DNA of 64,000 nt from Rhodocyclales bacterium GT-UBC (GTDB lineage Bacteria; Pseudomonadota; Gammaproteobacteria; Burkholderiales; Rhodocyclaceae): the NCBI GenBank assembly GCA_003583745.1, contig QXPY01000013.1:1-64000 (forward strand), read 5' to 3'. A program made the translations under genes and the position numbers. Of the stretch, positions 55,294 to 64,000 are shown one piece after another. The notes under the pieces are model-generated. The model was not told the origin of the DNA and made no database searches. It saw only the letters and a list, made by a program, of their open reading frames with translations. Numbering within the stretch: position 1 is the first letter of the stretch; every line of letters begins with the position of its first letter.

Positions 55294-56964
55294 TCAGTTT
55301 CCGATCATTTCGTGGTTGGCGGCGCCGGGGGGCACCATCGGGTACACCTTTTGTTCGACATCGATGCTTGCGTGGATCAGGCAGGGGCCCGGCCGGGAGA
55401 GCGCCTCCCTCAGTGCAGCGGTTGGATCGGCGGCGTGGTCGAGGTCCACGGCATGCAGGCCGAAACCTTGGGCGATCTTGATGAAGTCGGGCGTGGCCTT
55501 GAACTGGGAAGCAAACAGGCGCTCGCCGTAGAACAGGGTTTGTTGCTGGTGCACCAGGCCAAGCGAGGCGTTATCCATCAGCACGATCTTCAGATTGACC
55601 GCTTCCTCGGCGGCCGTGATCAGTTCCTGGATGTTCATCAGGATCGACCCGTCACCGGTAAAGCAGACCACGGTTCGTGTCGGCTCGGCCAGTGCGGCAC
55701 CAATCGCCGCCGGGACGCCGAAGCCCATCGTGCCGAGGCCGCCGGAAGTCAGCCATTGGCGGGGGCGGCGCAAAGGATAGCTCTGTGCCACCCACATTTG
55801 ATGTTGGCCGACGTCGGTGGCGATGATGGCTTCGTCGTCGAGGTTGTCGGCAATGCTGCGGATCAGGCCGAAATGCGACAGCGGCTGGTTGATGTCGGGA
55901 AGATTGAGCGGAAAGCTGGCGCGCAGGGTATCGACCTGCTGGCGCCAGGCGCTGCGTTCGTTGTCATGTACCAGCGGCAGCAATTGCGCCAGGGCCTCCT
56001 GGACATCGGCGGTGATGCCGATGTGGGCGGTCTTGATCTTGTCGAGTTCGGCGGGGTCGATGTCGATGTGGATGATTTTGGCGCAGGGGCAGAACGCTGC
56101 CACCTTGCCGGTGGCGCGGTCGTCGAAACGGGCGCCGACGGCAATCAGCAGATCGCATTGGTCGAGAATCAGATTGGTCGAGCGGGCGCCGTGCATGCCC
56201 AGCATGCCGAGCGACAGCGGGTGATCGACCGGCATGGCCCCCAATGCCATCAAGGTCATCACGGTTGGCAGCGTGCTTTTTTCGGCCAGTTCGACAGCAC
56301 TTGCGGCCGCACCGGAATGCACAACGCCACCGCCCAGGTAAAGGATGGGGCGCGTTGCACTATTGATCATTGCCGCCGCTTCGGCGATTTGTGCCGCCGA
56401 AGCGGTCTGAGCCGGTTTGGGGGAGGCTGGTTCCGGCCACTGTGCAATTTCGATGGCTTGGGTTTGGACATCTTTCGGGATGTCGATCAGAACGGGGCCC
56501 GGCCGTCCCGAGGCAGCGATTTCGAAGGCGCGGGGGATCACCGTCAGCAGCTCTTCGGCGGAATTCACCAGGAAATTGTGCTTGGTGATCGGGATGCTCA
56601 GACCATAAGTGTCGACTTCCTGGAATGCATCGGTGCCGATCATGGCACGGGCGACTTGTCCGGTAATGGCGACCAGCGGAATGGAGTCGAGCTTGGCATC
56701 GGCAATCGCCGTCAGCAGGTTGGTGGCACCAGGGCCGGACGAGGCCATGCAGACCGCCGGCTTGCCGCTGACCCGGGCCATGCCCTGTGCCATGAAGCCG
56801 GCACCTTGTTCATGACGGGCCAGTACATGGTGGATCAGCGATGATTGGCCGAGTGCATCGTAGATCGGCAGGATGGCGCCGCCCGGGATGCCAGCAACGG
56901 TTCGGATGCCCTGGCGTTCAAGCAGGCGTATGGTGATTTGGGCACCGGTCAGTGTTTCTGTCAT
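55294..56964 (-). CDS. ilvB: acetolactate synthase large subunit
   Basis: 556 residues: thiamine-diphosphate enzyme with the catalytic Glu region (HHVLARHEQGAGFMAQGMAR), the FAD-site domain and GDGSILMNIQELITA (ThDP metal motif). It condenses pyruvate in branched-chain synthesis. The ATG at 56964 follows AGGAG. A leader peptide and attenuator lie upstream (57001-57168). Pairing with a single-ACT IlvN and a Val-rich leader is very like E. coli ilvBN. Confidence 0.95.
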   Translation of the reverse strand: MTETLTGAQITIRLLERQGIRTVAGIPGGAILPIYDALGQSSLIHHVLARHEQGAGFMAQGMARVSGKPAVCMASSGPGATNLLTAIADAKLDSIPLVAITGQVARAMIGTDAFQEVDTYGLSIPITKHNFLVNSAEELLTVIPRAFEIAASGRPGPVLIDIPKDVQTQAIEIAQWPEPASPKPAQTASAAQIAEAAAMINSATRPILYLGGGVVHSGAAASAVELAEKSTLPTVMTLMALGAMPVDHPLSLGMLGMHGARSTNLILDQCDLLIAVGARFDDRATGKVAAFCPCAKIIHIDIDPAELDKIKTAHIGITADVQEALAQLLPLVHDNERSAWRQQVDTLRASFPLNLPDINQPLSHFGLIRSIADNLDDEAIIATDVGQHQMWVAQSYPLRRPRQWLTSGGLGTMGFGVPAAIGAALAEPTRTVVCFTGDGSILMNIQELITAAEEAVNLKIVLMDNASLGLVHQQQTLFYGERLFASQFKATPDFIKIAQGFGLHAVDLDHAADPTAALREALSRPGPCLIHASIDVEQKVYPMVPPGAANHEMIGN

Positions 56965-57000
56965 GGAAGTCTCCTGGGGTTGTTGGCTCAACCGGCAGGT

Positions 57001-57038
57001 TCCAAAACAAAACCCCGCCGGTTTGCGCCGGCGGGGTT
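57001..57038 (-). terminator. ilvBN attenuator terminator
   Basis: On the minus strand AACCCCGCCGG-CGCAAA-CCGGCGGGGTT is followed by TTTTGTTTT. It lies between the leader peptide and ilvB. An earlier segment GCGCCGTCGCGG (57081-57070) can pair with its 5' arm at 10 of 12 positions and so form an antiterminator. Confidence 0.85.
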
Positions 57039-57060
57039 GGGGGATTCTGTCTTGCTTGGC

Positions 57061-57168
57061 TTACCCGATCCGCGACGGCGCGTGCGTAACGATGACGCTT
57101 ACGACGACACATACGACGACCGGCAGTACTTGTGCAGAGTACGAGCGAACGAGAGAACTGTTGGTCAT
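57061..57168 (-). CDS. ilvBN leader peptide (IvbL-like)
   Basis: 35 codons, too short for usual gene calling. The peptide has LPVVVCVVVSVIV at residues 15-27: of these 13 residues eight are Val and one each Ile and Leu, after an N-terminal part with two more Val and one Leu. It is followed by the attenuator terminator and ilvB. It is very like E. coli IvbL in both composition and place. When charged Val-tRNA is low a ribosome would stall on the Val codons and leave 57070-57081 free to pair with the terminator arm. The ribosome site before its ATG is weak. Confidence 0.8.
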   Translation of the reverse strand: MTNSSLVRSYSAQVLPVVVCVVVSVIVTHAPSRIG

Positions 57169-57387
57169 GGCGGAGTGGAAAATGGGCAAGTCGAAACGCA
57201 ACTATCGCTGAGCCGATTCAAAAGTGCAAGCGGAAATAGCGTGGAAGATTGCTCGGTGTTAAAGCAAGTAAATTTTTCGGGTAGGCCAAAGCGCTTAAAT
57301 AAAATCCGCAGAGGTGTAGAATCTCTCCTTTTATGCGGCGGTCCTTACGGCTTGCCGGTCAATTGCCATTCCTATCCTGGCGGAGCT

Positions 57388-58695
57388 ATGTCCGAATTAC
57401 CGCATCTGCTCATTGTCGATAGTTCCAAAGTCGTGCGTGCTTCGCTGGCGAAAAACCTTCAGGGTCATTTTGTGATCCGCGAGGAAAAATGCGGTGAAAC
57501 GGCTTGGCAAACCTTGGTGCTCGATTCCAAGATCGTTGGAGTTATCGCCGGAGTCCAGCTCGACAAGCTGGATGGTTTTGCGTTGCTGGAGAAAGCGCGC
57601 GCCAACAAATTGTGCCGCCTGAAAAACCTGCCGTTTTTCCTGATCGAGTCGGACGCGATGCGTGGGCAGGCGAAGGAACTGGCTTTGGCGAACGGTATTG
57701 CGGGATTCGTTCCTAAAGGTTTGGGGGCAGCGGAAACCATTCAGGTTGTCGGTGATTTGCTTGAGCGGTGGCGTCAGCGAAATGCGGTTGATTGTGCCGA
57801 GATTTGCGGAGTCAGTGAGCGTTGTTCGTTGGCCCGGTCTCCCTTGCCCGAGGATCCGGCCCATGTTTCGACTTATCACGGGATGAGCGATGTTTTCGGC
57901 CAGATGGGTGACATATCAGGTATTGCACCGCCTGAGATCGTTCCGGCGAGGAGTGTAGCGACGTTTCCCGTTGAAAAGCTCGATTTGGCGCGCCGCGACG
58001 CGCTGGAGTCGAAACTGGGGAATCTGATTGCAAATCGCCGGCGGCGGCATGGTGTCGGTGTTCTGATTTTTGGCATCGATGACTACGGCGCATTGGTCAA
58101 GCGTTTTGGACAGGGCTTGATGGACCGCATCGATCTCAAGTTTGGTCAATTGCTGGGTAGTAAGCTGCGGGCGGACGACCATATCAGCAAACTGGCCGAG
58201 GATCGCATTGTGATTTTGGCTTCCGATACGACCTTGGCGCAGAGTGCGGCTTTTGCCGAGCGCATTCGAAAAGGCGTGACCGCAGCTCAGGTTTCTGTTG
58301 CCGGACAACGAATTCAGATGGGCCTGAGTGTCGGGGTGGCGTGCCTGCCCGAGGATGGGGTCGAATCCTCCGTTGCTGCCTTGTTGCTCAAGGCGGAGCA
58401 GCGTTTGGTCGTCGCATTGCAGGCGGGGGGGAATCGCGTGGTCAGTCGCGATTTCAGCAAGGCCGCGGTGACTGAGCAGGATATCGCGCGTGCGCTCGAT
58501 CAGCTTGCCCTGTTGTTTGCCGATGCTTCTCCCGAAGTGCTGGCATCGCAGTTGCCCAGACTGGGTTTGACGGCGTTACCGATGTTGCAACAGATGGAGC
58601 GAACTTATCAGTTTGGATTGCCGTTGGAAGAAATCGGGCGACGGCTGAATGAAGAACTGGGGGTCAAGGAAGTGGCCGCCGCCGCTTCTGCTTGA
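57388..58695 (+). CDS. degenerate receiver plus degenerate GGDEF protein
   Basis: 435 residues. The receiver (about 5-125) has D11-S12 in place of the acidic pair and G55 where the phospho-acceptor Asp should be (IAGVQLDKLDG), but keeps Lys in FVPKG. The C-terminal half (about 195-350) follows the GGDEF fold (DDYGALVKRFGQGLMDRID, GLSVGVACLPEDG) but has LAEDRIVIL in place of GGDEF, so it is unlikely to make c-di-GMP. A helical tail of about 65 residues follows. It is probably a protein-interaction or ligand-binding signal protein. The ATG at 57388 follows GGCGGAG; a longer frame through the ilv leader is rejected. Confidence 0.85.
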   Translation: MSELPHLLIVDSSKVVRASLAKNLQGHFVIREEKCGETAWQTLVLDSKIVGVIAGVQLDKLDGFALLEKARANKLCRLKNLPFFLIESDAMRGQAKELALANGIAGFVPKGLGAAETIQVVGDLLERWRQRNAVDCAEICGVSERCSLARSPLPEDPAHVSTYHGMSDVFGQMGDISGIAPPEIVPARSVATFPVEKLDLARRDALESKLGNLIANRRRRHGVGVLIFGIDDYGALVKRFGQGLMDRIDLKFGQLLGSKLRADDHISKLAEDRIVILASDTTLAQSAAFAERIRKGVTAAQVSVAGQRIQMGLSVGVACLPEDGVESSVAALLLKAEQRLVVALQAGGNRVVSRDFSKAAVTEQDIARALDQLALLFADASPEVLASQLPRLGLTALPMLQQMERTYQFGLPLEEIGRRLNEELGVKEVAAAASA

Positions 58696-58723
58696 AAAAA
58701 AAGCCGGCTGTTGCCGGCTTTTT
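58695..58723. terminator. bidirectional terminator
   Basis: AAGCCGGC-TGTT-GCCGGCTT with A8 on one side and T5 on the other. It separates the convergent signalling and fumarase genes. Confidence 0.88.
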
Positions 58724-58739
58724 CGATTGCCTGGGGCGG

Positions 58740-60272
58740 TCAGGCCGAGACAGGGATCTTGCCAATCTTGATCTGCCATTCCTTCGGGCCGGTGTTGTGC
58801 ACACTGGTGCCCGAAGAATCGACCGCGACGGTAACCGGCATGTTTTCAACGTCGAACTCGTAGATCGCTTCCATGCCGAGGTCGGCAAAACCGACCACCT
58901 TGGCTGACTTGATCGCCTTAGCCACCAGGTAGGCGGCACCGCCGACGGCCATCAGGTAAGCCGACTTGTTGTCCTTGATGGCCTGAATGGCCGTTTCGCC
59001 GCGCTCGGATTTGCCAACCATGGAGATCAGGCCGGTCTTTTCAAGCATCATCCGGGTGAACTTGTCCATGCGGGTAGCCGTGGTCGGGCCGGCCGGACCG
59101 ACGACTTCGTCACGTACAGGATCAACCGGGCCGACGTAGTAAATGACGCGGTTGGTGAAATCGACCGGCAATTGCTCGCCCTTGGCCAGCATGTCGGCAA
59201 TGCGCTTGTGAGCGGCATCGCGGCCGGTCAGCATCTTGCCGTTGAGGAGCAGCTTCTGGCCCGGCTTCCAGGAAGCGACTTCTTCCTTGGTCAGGGTATT
59301 CAGATTAACCTGGGTTGCCGACTTCAGATCCGGCGTCCAGGTAACGGCGGGCCAGTCTTCCAGTTTCGGCGGTTCGAGCTTGGCCGGGCCGGAGCCATCG
59401 AGATGGAAGTGGCAGTGACGGGTTGCGGCGCAGTTCGGCACCAGTGCGACCGGCAGATTGGCAGCGTGACAGGGGTAGTCGAGCACCTTGACGTCGAGCA
59501 CCGTGGTCAGGCCGCCCAGGCCCTGAGCGCCAACGCCCAGCGCGTTGATTTTCTCGTGCAGTTCGAGGCGCAGTTCTTCGGCGCGGCTCAGCTTGGCGCC
59601 GGTAGCGGCCTTGGCTTTCAGTTCATGGATGTCGACCGGCGCCATGATCGATTCCTTGGCCAGCAGCATGGCTTTTTCCGGCGTGCCGCCGATGCCGATG
59701 CCGATGATGCCCGGCGGACACCAGCCGGCGCCCATTTCCGGGATCTTGTGCAGCACCCAGTCGACCAGGTCGTCGGAGGGGTTGAGCATGGCGAACTTGG
59801 ACTTGGCTTCCGAGCCGCCGCCCTTGGCGGCACAGATCACTTCGACATGGTGACCTTCGACGATTTCGAAGTGCACCACAGCCGGCGTGTTGTCCTTGGT
59901 GTTCTTGCGGGCACCCGCCGGATCGGCCAGCACCGAAGCGCGCAGCGGGTTGTCCGGATTGCCGTAGGCGCGGCGAACACCTTCGTTGATCATTTCCTGG
60001 ATGCTCATCGTGGCATCCGGCCAGGTGACGTGCATGCCAACCTTGATGAAGACCATGCCGATCCCGGTGTCCTGGCAGATCGGGCGGTGGCCTTCTGCCG
60101 ACATCCGGGAGTTGGTCAGGATCTGGGCGATGGCGTCCTTGGCGGCGGGACTTTCCTCGCGGTCATAGGCTTCGCCGAGTGCCTTGATGTAGTCCAGCGG
60201 GTGATAGTAGCTGATGTATTGGAAAGCATCGGCGACGGACTGGATCAGGTCTTCCTGTTTGATGGCGGTCAT
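58740..60272 (-). CDS. class I fumarate hydratase (Fe-S)
   Basis: 510 residues: the N-terminal Fe-S domain with ICQDTGIGMVF and the later GWCPPGIIGIGIGGT and HCHFH cluster regions, then a C-terminal domain with VGPAGPTTATRMDKFT and MVGKSERG. This fits the FumA/FumB type, an oxygen-sensitive 4Fe-4S enzyme that hydrates fumarate to malate. The ATG at 60272 follows GGAG. It is 13 bases after a UPF0114 gene, so the two may be cotranscribed. Confidence 0.94.
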   Translation of the reverse strand: MTAIKQEDLIQSVADAFQYISYYHPLDYIKALGEAYDREESPAAKDAIAQILTNSRMSAEGHRPICQDTGIGMVFIKVGMHVTWPDATMSIQEMINEGVRRAYGNPDNPLRASVLADPAGARKNTKDNTPAVVHFEIVEGHHVEVICAAKGGGSEAKSKFAMLNPSDDLVDWVLHKIPEMGAGWCPPGIIGIGIGGTPEKAMLLAKESIMAPVDIHELKAKAATGAKLSRAEELRLELHEKINALGVGAQGLGGLTTVLDVKVLDYPCHAANLPVALVPNCAATRHCHFHLDGSGPAKLEPPKLEDWPAVTWTPDLKSATQVNLNTLTKEEVASWKPGQKLLLNGKMLTGRDAAHKRIADMLAKGEQLPVDFTNRVIYYVGPVDPVRDEVVGPAGPTTATRMDKFTRMMLEKTGLISMVGKSERGETAIQAIKDNKSAYLMAVGGAAYLVAKAIKSAKVVGFADLGMEAIYEFDVENMPVTVAVDSSGTSVHNTGPKEWQIKIGKIPVSA

Positions 60273-60285
60273 GCACAACTCCGTG

Positions 60286-60837
60286 TCAGTGGTTTTTCTG
60301 GTGTTGAAGGGCGAGGGTCTGGGTCATGGTCTTGTCGACCAAGGCCATGGCCAGGGCGGAGAAAAGGAATACGACATGAATGATCACCTGCCACATCAAG
60401 GTGTGTTCGGACAGGTTGGCGGCATTGATGAAGCTCTTCAGCAGGTGGATCGACGAAATGCCGATGATGGCCGTGGACAGCTTGATCTTGAGTACGCCTG
60501 CATTGACGTGCGACAGCCATTCCGGCTGGTCGGGGTGATCGTCCAGATCGAGGCGGGAAACGAAGGTTTCGTAGCCGCCGACGATGACCATGACCAGCAG
60601 GTTGGCGATCATCACCACGTCGATCAGGCCGAGGACGACCAGCATGACTTCGGTCTCGCTGAAGTTGGCGGCGTCGAAGGCGTTATGAACCAGATGGCTC
60701 AGTTCGACCATGAATAGCCAGCAGTAGACGATCTGGGCAATGATCAGCCCCAGATAGAGGGGAGCCTGGATCCAGCGGCTGGCGAAAATGAAGGACTCAA
60801 GGTGCTTGATTGGGGTTCGCATCATCTTGTTGGACAT
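60286..60837 (-). CDS. UPF0114 (YqhA) family membrane protein
   Basis: 183 residues with three or four membrane helices and the family's [16 protein letters not shown] and [17 protein letters not shown] segments. The function is unknown. It lies just before the fumarase gene on the same strand. The region 60838-61074 upstream holds the divergent acs promoter; no clear gene is seen in it. Confidence 0.9.
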   Translation of the reverse strand: MSNKMMRTPIKHLESFIFASRWIQAPLYLGLIIAQIVYCWLFMVELSHLVHNAFDAANFSETEVMLVVLGLIDVVMIANLLVMVIVGGYETFVSRLDLDDHPDQPEWLSHVNAGVLKIKLSTAIIGISSIHLLKSFINAANLSEHTLMWQVIIHVVFLFSALAMALVDKTMTQTLALQHQKNH

Positions 60838-61074
60838 TGTGGGAGGCTGGAGTTTATCACGTGGGCGGCAGTGCTCCGGGATATGCCGAATTGCTGCGGC
60901 GCAGCGTGATTTCGTAAGTCCTTTGTAAGATTATCAAGGTCTAATGCCGCCTCAACGCTGGCGCGGAGAAGCAGAGGAGTTCTCCAGCTTGCGCGGCTTT
61001 ACCTGTCCCGGGCGCTGCCCGAGATCCGATCGGTTGTTTCAACATAAACGCGAAGTACCGCAGAGGAGAAGAAT

Positions 61075-63036
61075 ATGTCGAATGAGTCCGTGCAGCTAAT
61101 TTATCCGTCTGACGAAATCGTCAAGAACGCGGCGGTTTCCGGGATGGACGCCTACAAGGCGCTGTGCGCGGAAGCTGAGGCCGACTACGAAGGTTTCTGG
61201 GCAAAGCGCGCCCGCGAACTGATTACTTGGAAGCAGCCGTTTACCCAGGTGCTCGATGAGTCCAATGCTCCCTTCTTCAAATGGTTTGCCGACGGCAAGC
61301 TGAACGTTTCCTACAACTGCCTGGATCGCCAGGTTGAAGCCGGTCTGGGCGACAAGGTCGCCATCATTTTCGAAGCCGATAACGGCGAAGTCACCAAGGT
61401 CACCTACAAGGAACTCCTGGTCAAGGTTTGCAAGATGGCCAACCTGCTCAAGTCCAAGGGGGTCAAGAAGGGGGATCGCGTCGTCATCTACTTGCCGATG
61501 ACGGTCGAAGGCATCGTCGCCATGCAGGCTTGTGCCCGTATCGGCGCCACCCATTCCATCGTTTTCGGTGGTTTCTCCGCCCAGTCGCTGCGCGATCGCA
61601 TGAACGACGCCGGCGCCGTGATGCTGATTACCTCCGACGGCCAGTTCCGCGGCGGCAAATCGATCCCGCTCAAGCCGATCGCCGACGAAGCTTTCGGTAT
61701 GGGCGGTTGCGAATCGGTCAAGAATGTCATCGTTTTCAAGCGCACCGGCGGCGAGGTCAATATGGTTGCCGGCCGCGACACCTGGTTGCACGAGGGGCTC
61801 GAAGGCCAGTCCGAGACCTGTGAGCCGGAATGGGTCGAAGCCGAGCATCCGCTGTTCCTGCTTTATACCTCGGGTTCGACCGGCAAGCCGAAGGGTGTTC
61901 AGCACTCCACCGGCGGCTACCTGCTGCACGCCATTCTGACCATGAAGTACACCTTCGATATCAAGCCGTCAGATACCTTCTGGTGTACCGCCGATATCGG
62001 CTGGGTGACCGGTCACACCTACATTACCTACGGTCCGCTGGCTTGCGGCGCCACCGAAATCGTCTTTGAAGGCGTGCCGACCTATCCGGATGCCGGGCGT
62101 TTCTGGAAGATGATCCAGGATCACAAAGCCACTATCTTCTACACCGCACCGACCGCAATCCGTTCGCTGATCAAGGCTGCCGACACGACGCCGGCCGTGC
62201 ATCCGAAAAACTACAACCTGTCTTCGCTGCGTATTCTGGGTTCGGTCGGCGAGCCGATCAATCCGGCTGCATGGCAGTGGTACTACGACAATGTCGGTGG
62301 TGGCCGTTGCCCGATCGTCGATACTTTCTGGCAGACCGAAACCGGTGGTCACATGATTACCCCGCTGCCGGGTGCCACCCCGCTGGTGCCGGGTTCCTGC
62401 ACGCTGCCCTTCCCGGGCATCCAGGCTGCCATCGTCGATGAAACCGGGGCCGATGTGCCTTGGGGGCAGGGCGGTATCCTGGTTGTCAAGCGTCCGTGGC
62501 CGTCGATGATCCGGACTATTTGGAACGATAACGAGCGCTTCGTCAAATCCTATTACCCGGCTGATTTCCAGGGCAAATACTATCTGGCCGGTGATGGTGC
62601 GATTCGCGATGCTGAAACCGGATATTTCACTATCACGGGACGTATCGATGACGTGCTGAACGTTTCCGGTCACCGTATGGGTACGATGGAAATCGAATCC
62701 GCGCTGGTTGCCAACCCGCTGGTTGCCGAAGCCGCCGTGGTCGGTCGTCCGGATGACCTGACCGGTGAAGCGATTGTCGCCTTCGTCGTGCTCAAGGGTT
62801 CCCGCCCGACCGGTGACGACGCCAAGCGCATCATCAAGGAACTGCAGGATTGGGTGGGCAAGGAAATCGGTCCGATCGCCAAACCGAAGGACATCCGTTT
62901 CGGCGACAACCTGCCGAAGACCCGTTCCGGCAAGATCATGCGCCGTCTGCTGCGTGGCCTGGCCAAGGGCGAGGAACTGACGCAAGACACCTCGACGCTG
63001 GAAAATCCGGCCATCCTGGAACAACTGAAGGGCTAA
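61075..63036 (+). CDS. acs: acetyl-CoA synthetase
   Basis: 653 residues, the full Acs length: AMP-binding motif [35 protein letters not shown] and the C-terminal [11 protein letters not shown] whose Lys is the usual acetylation switch. It activates acetate to acetyl-CoA. A strong AGAGGAGAAG precedes the ATG. A CrbS-type sensor gene follows downstream, the known controller of acs in other proteobacteria. Confidence 0.97.
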   Translation: MSNESVQLIYPSDEIVKNAAVSGMDAYKALCAEAEADYEGFWAKRARELITWKQPFTQVLDESNAPFFKWFADGKLNVSYNCLDRQVEAGLGDKVAIIFEADNGEVTKVTYKELLVKVCKMANLLKSKGVKKGDRVVIYLPMTVEGIVAMQACARIGATHSIVFGGFSAQSLRDRMNDAGAVMLITSDGQFRGGKSIPLKPIADEAFGMGGCESVKNVIVFKRTGGEVNMVAGRDTWLHEGLEGQSETCEPEWVEAEHPLFLLYTSGSTGKPKGVQHSTGGYLLHAILTMKYTFDIKPSDTFWCTADIGWVTGHTYITYGPLACGATEIVFEGVPTYPDAGRFWKMIQDHKATIFYTAPTAIRSLIKAADTTPAVHPKNYNLSSLRILGSVGEPINPAAWQWYYDNVGGGRCPIVDTFWQTETGGHMITPLPGATPLVPGSCTLPFPGIQAAIVDETGADVPWGQGGILVVKRPWPSMIRTIWNDNERFVKSYYPADFQGKYYLAGDGAIRDAETGYFTITGRIDDVLNVSGHRMGTMEIESALVANPLVAEAAVVGRPDDLTGEAIVAFVVLKGSRPTGDDAKRIIKELQDWVGKEIGPIAKPKDIRFGDNLPKTRSGKIMRRLLRGLAKGEELTQDTSTLENPAILEQLKG

Positions 63037-63079
63037 GGCATGATGCCGGGTTTTGCCTCTGGTGAAACCCGGTCATGCC
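63037..63079 (+). terminator. long hairpin after acs
   Basis: GGCATGA-CCGGGTTT pairs with AAACCCGG-TCATGCC through a two-base bulge with an 11-base loop, starting one base after the acs stop. It lacks a T tract, so it may be mRNA-protective instead of a strict terminator. A second small hairpin (AGAGGC...GCCTCT, 63128-63156) follows. Confidence 0.55.
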
Positions 63080-63182
63080 GGATGCAGGCGAAAGGCCTGT
63101 GTCCCCGGGCGTTCCAGCATGAGCCAAAGAGGCGGCGAGCTTGCCACGCGGCCTCTAACGACTAAAAGGCAAGGAGGAGACA

Positions 63183-63290
63183 ATGGTCGCCCATAAGGTG
63201 GCCTCCCGTGTGGTCGCACCAGACTGCATGCCAACAACGGCTGGCACGCTTAGCGTGTCAGCCGTTTTCTTTCTCCGGAGCGAGCAATGA
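63183..63290 (+). CDS. 35-residue upstream ORF with strong ribosome site
   Basis: 35 codons with a near-perfect ribosome site (AAGGAGGAGACA) before the ATG. The stop overlaps the next gene in ATGA. The peptide (MVAHKVASRVVAPDCMPTTA...) has no recognised family and no run of a single amino acid. A terminator hairpin lies inside its last third (63236-63272), so its translation could affect readthrough to the genes after it. Confidence 0.4.
   Translation: MVAHKVASRVVAPDCMPTTAGTLSVSAVFFLRSEQ
63236..63272 (+). terminator. terminator hairpin inside upstream ORF
   Basis: AACGGCTGGCACGC-TTA-GCGTGTCAGCCGTT pairs over 14 positions (one G-T) and is followed by TTCTTTCT. It stands directly before the small membrane gene at 63287. 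Confidence 0.75.
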
Positions 63291-63481
63291 AGCGCGCGAA
63301 TCTTTCGCGACAACGGCTGGCCGCCCTTGGCCTGCTGGGCATTCCCTTGCTGACTTACCCGCTGTTCGGCCTGGCGGTCGGGCAGTGGGGGAGTTGGCCG
63401 GCGGGTTATGTTTACCTGTTCGGCATCTGGGCCGGACTGATCGGCGTGGCGGCCTGGGTGGCCGAGCGCAAGGGGCGCTGA
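63287..63481 (+). CDS. small two-helix membrane protein, sensor partner
   Basis: 64 residues with two membrane helices (about 12-32 and 38-58). It overlaps the next gene in ATGA, so it is made with the transporter/kinase, as small membrane proteins often are with SSS-type genes. CGGAGCGAG lies before the start. The family is not certain (DUF3311/DUF4212-like by layout). Confidence 0.7.
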   Translation: MKRANLSRQRLAALGLLGIPLLTYPLFGLAVGQWGSWPAGYVYLFGIWAGLIGVAAWVAERKGR

Positions 63482-64000
63482 TGCTGCTTTCCGGCTGGTT
63501 CATCGCCTTGCTTGCAGGGTCCTATCTCGGGCTGCTCTTTGCTGTCGCCCGTTATGGCGATGCGCGTGCCGATGCCGGCAAGTCGATCATCACGGCCAAT
63601 GTCTACGCCCTGTCGCTGGCGGTGTACTGCACCTCGTGGACCTTCTATGGCAGTGTCGGGCGGGCTACTTCGGGCGGCCTGTCCTTTCTTACCATCTATC
63701 TCGGGCCGACCTTGATGCTGCTGTTTTCCGGCGTCATCCTGAAAATGATCCGGATCAGCAAGGCCCATCGGATTACCTCGATTGCCGATTTCATCGCTTC
63801 GCGCTATGGCAAGAGTCACTTGCTGGCCGGGCTGGTGACGATCATCGCGGTGATCGGCGTCGTGCCCTATATCGCATTGCAATTGAAGGCCGTCGCGGCC
63901 AGTCTCGACGTCCTGTTCGCCGATGGCTCAGGTCCGCTGCTGCCATGGTGGCTTGATTCGACCTTGTTGATCGCCGTTGTGCTCGCCATGTTTACCATCT
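63481..64000 (+). CDS. SSS transporter-histidine kinase, CrbS/CbrA-like (partial)
   Basis: The first 173 residues of a gene cut by the window end. They show at least four membrane helices with the pattern of sodium:solute symporter-fused kinases: ANVYALSLAVYCTSWTFYGS, GLSFLTIYLGPTLMLL and RITSIADFIASRYG. Such proteins (CrbS, CbrA) end in PAS and histidine kinase domains, but those lie beyond the edge and cannot be seen. Its place after acs supports CrbS, the kinase of the acetate switch. A plain PutP-like transporter cannot be excluded. Confidence 0.7.
   Translation, partial: MLLSGWFIALLAGSYLGLLFAVARYGDARADAGKSIITANVYALSLAVYCTSWTFYGSVGRATSGGLSFLTIYLGPTLMLLFSGVILKMIRISKAHRITSIADFIASRYGKSHLLAGLVTIIAVIGVVPYIALQLKAVAASLDVLFADGSGPLLPWWLDSTLLIAVVLAMFTI

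Noticed and set aside
56845..57387. Plus-strand extension of the receiver-GGDEF gene through the ilvB start and leader
   Set aside because: The receiver domain begins at 57388 with a ribosome site just before it; the upstream frame is antisense to ilvB and its leader.

Overview
The window reads as chromosome of a high-GC betaproteobacterium, most likely a Rhodocyclales relative (Dechloromonas/Azonexus-like). This is an inference from the gene set: class I PHA synthesis with PhaR, a RegBA redox regulator beside cytochrome-oxidase copper chaperones, an acs/CrbS-type acetate switch, DctBD and PilZ/GGDEF signalling. Nearly all of it is protein coding. There are two tRNA genes, no rRNA, no CRISPR array and no recognisable transposase or phage gene.

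Bases 1-10,000 look accessory. Four small unrecognised ORFs (135-1699) are followed on the minus strand by a tight cluster: APS kinase (cysC), a sulfotransferase and a 2,150-residue DUF4347/RTX repeat adhesin, with gaps of 20 and 3 bases. This couples a PAPS supply and a sulfotransferase to one giant secreted protein, and it is the most unusual unit in the window. Bases 10,000-14,500 hold tRNA-Leu(GAG) and tRNA-Val(TAC), a chemoreceptor fused to hemerythrin, an outer-membrane protein, a SPASM-type protein without a radical-SAM motif, and an RNase HI-like protein.

Bases 14,500-21,100 form one seven-gene minus-strand unit: an SsuA/TauA-like ABC importer, a VOC protein, DctB, a CHMI-like tautomerase and DctD. 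A good sigma-54 promoter stands at its head, which suggests that the two-component system controls its own importer. Bases 21,400-27,640 carry redox and respiration genes: TlpA-like thioredoxin, FixH-like protein, Sco1, PCuAC, RegA/RegB and a dihaem cytochrome c. Two almost identical 17-bp RegA-like palindromes lie in the two divergent promoter regions there.

Bases 27,640-44,400 are mostly housekeeping (apeB, dnaQ, rnhA, gloB, rmuC, bamD, rluD, pgeF) mixed with signalling genes, including a Ser/Thr kinase-HDOD-GAF fusion. Bases 44,480-54,430 centre on acetyl-CoA and carbon storage: a CoA-transferase with a terminator in its leader, a LysR regulator, a ZIP transporter, phaC-phaB-phaB-phaR, and menC-menB.

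Bases 54,540-64,000 hold a PilZ protein, ilvBN preceded by a previously uncalled Val-rich leader peptide and attenuator, a degenerate receiver-GGDEF protein, fumarase, acs, and the start of a CrbS-type transporter/kinase. A small ORF containing a terminator precedes the last unit.

All functional calls come from reading motifs; no database search was run.
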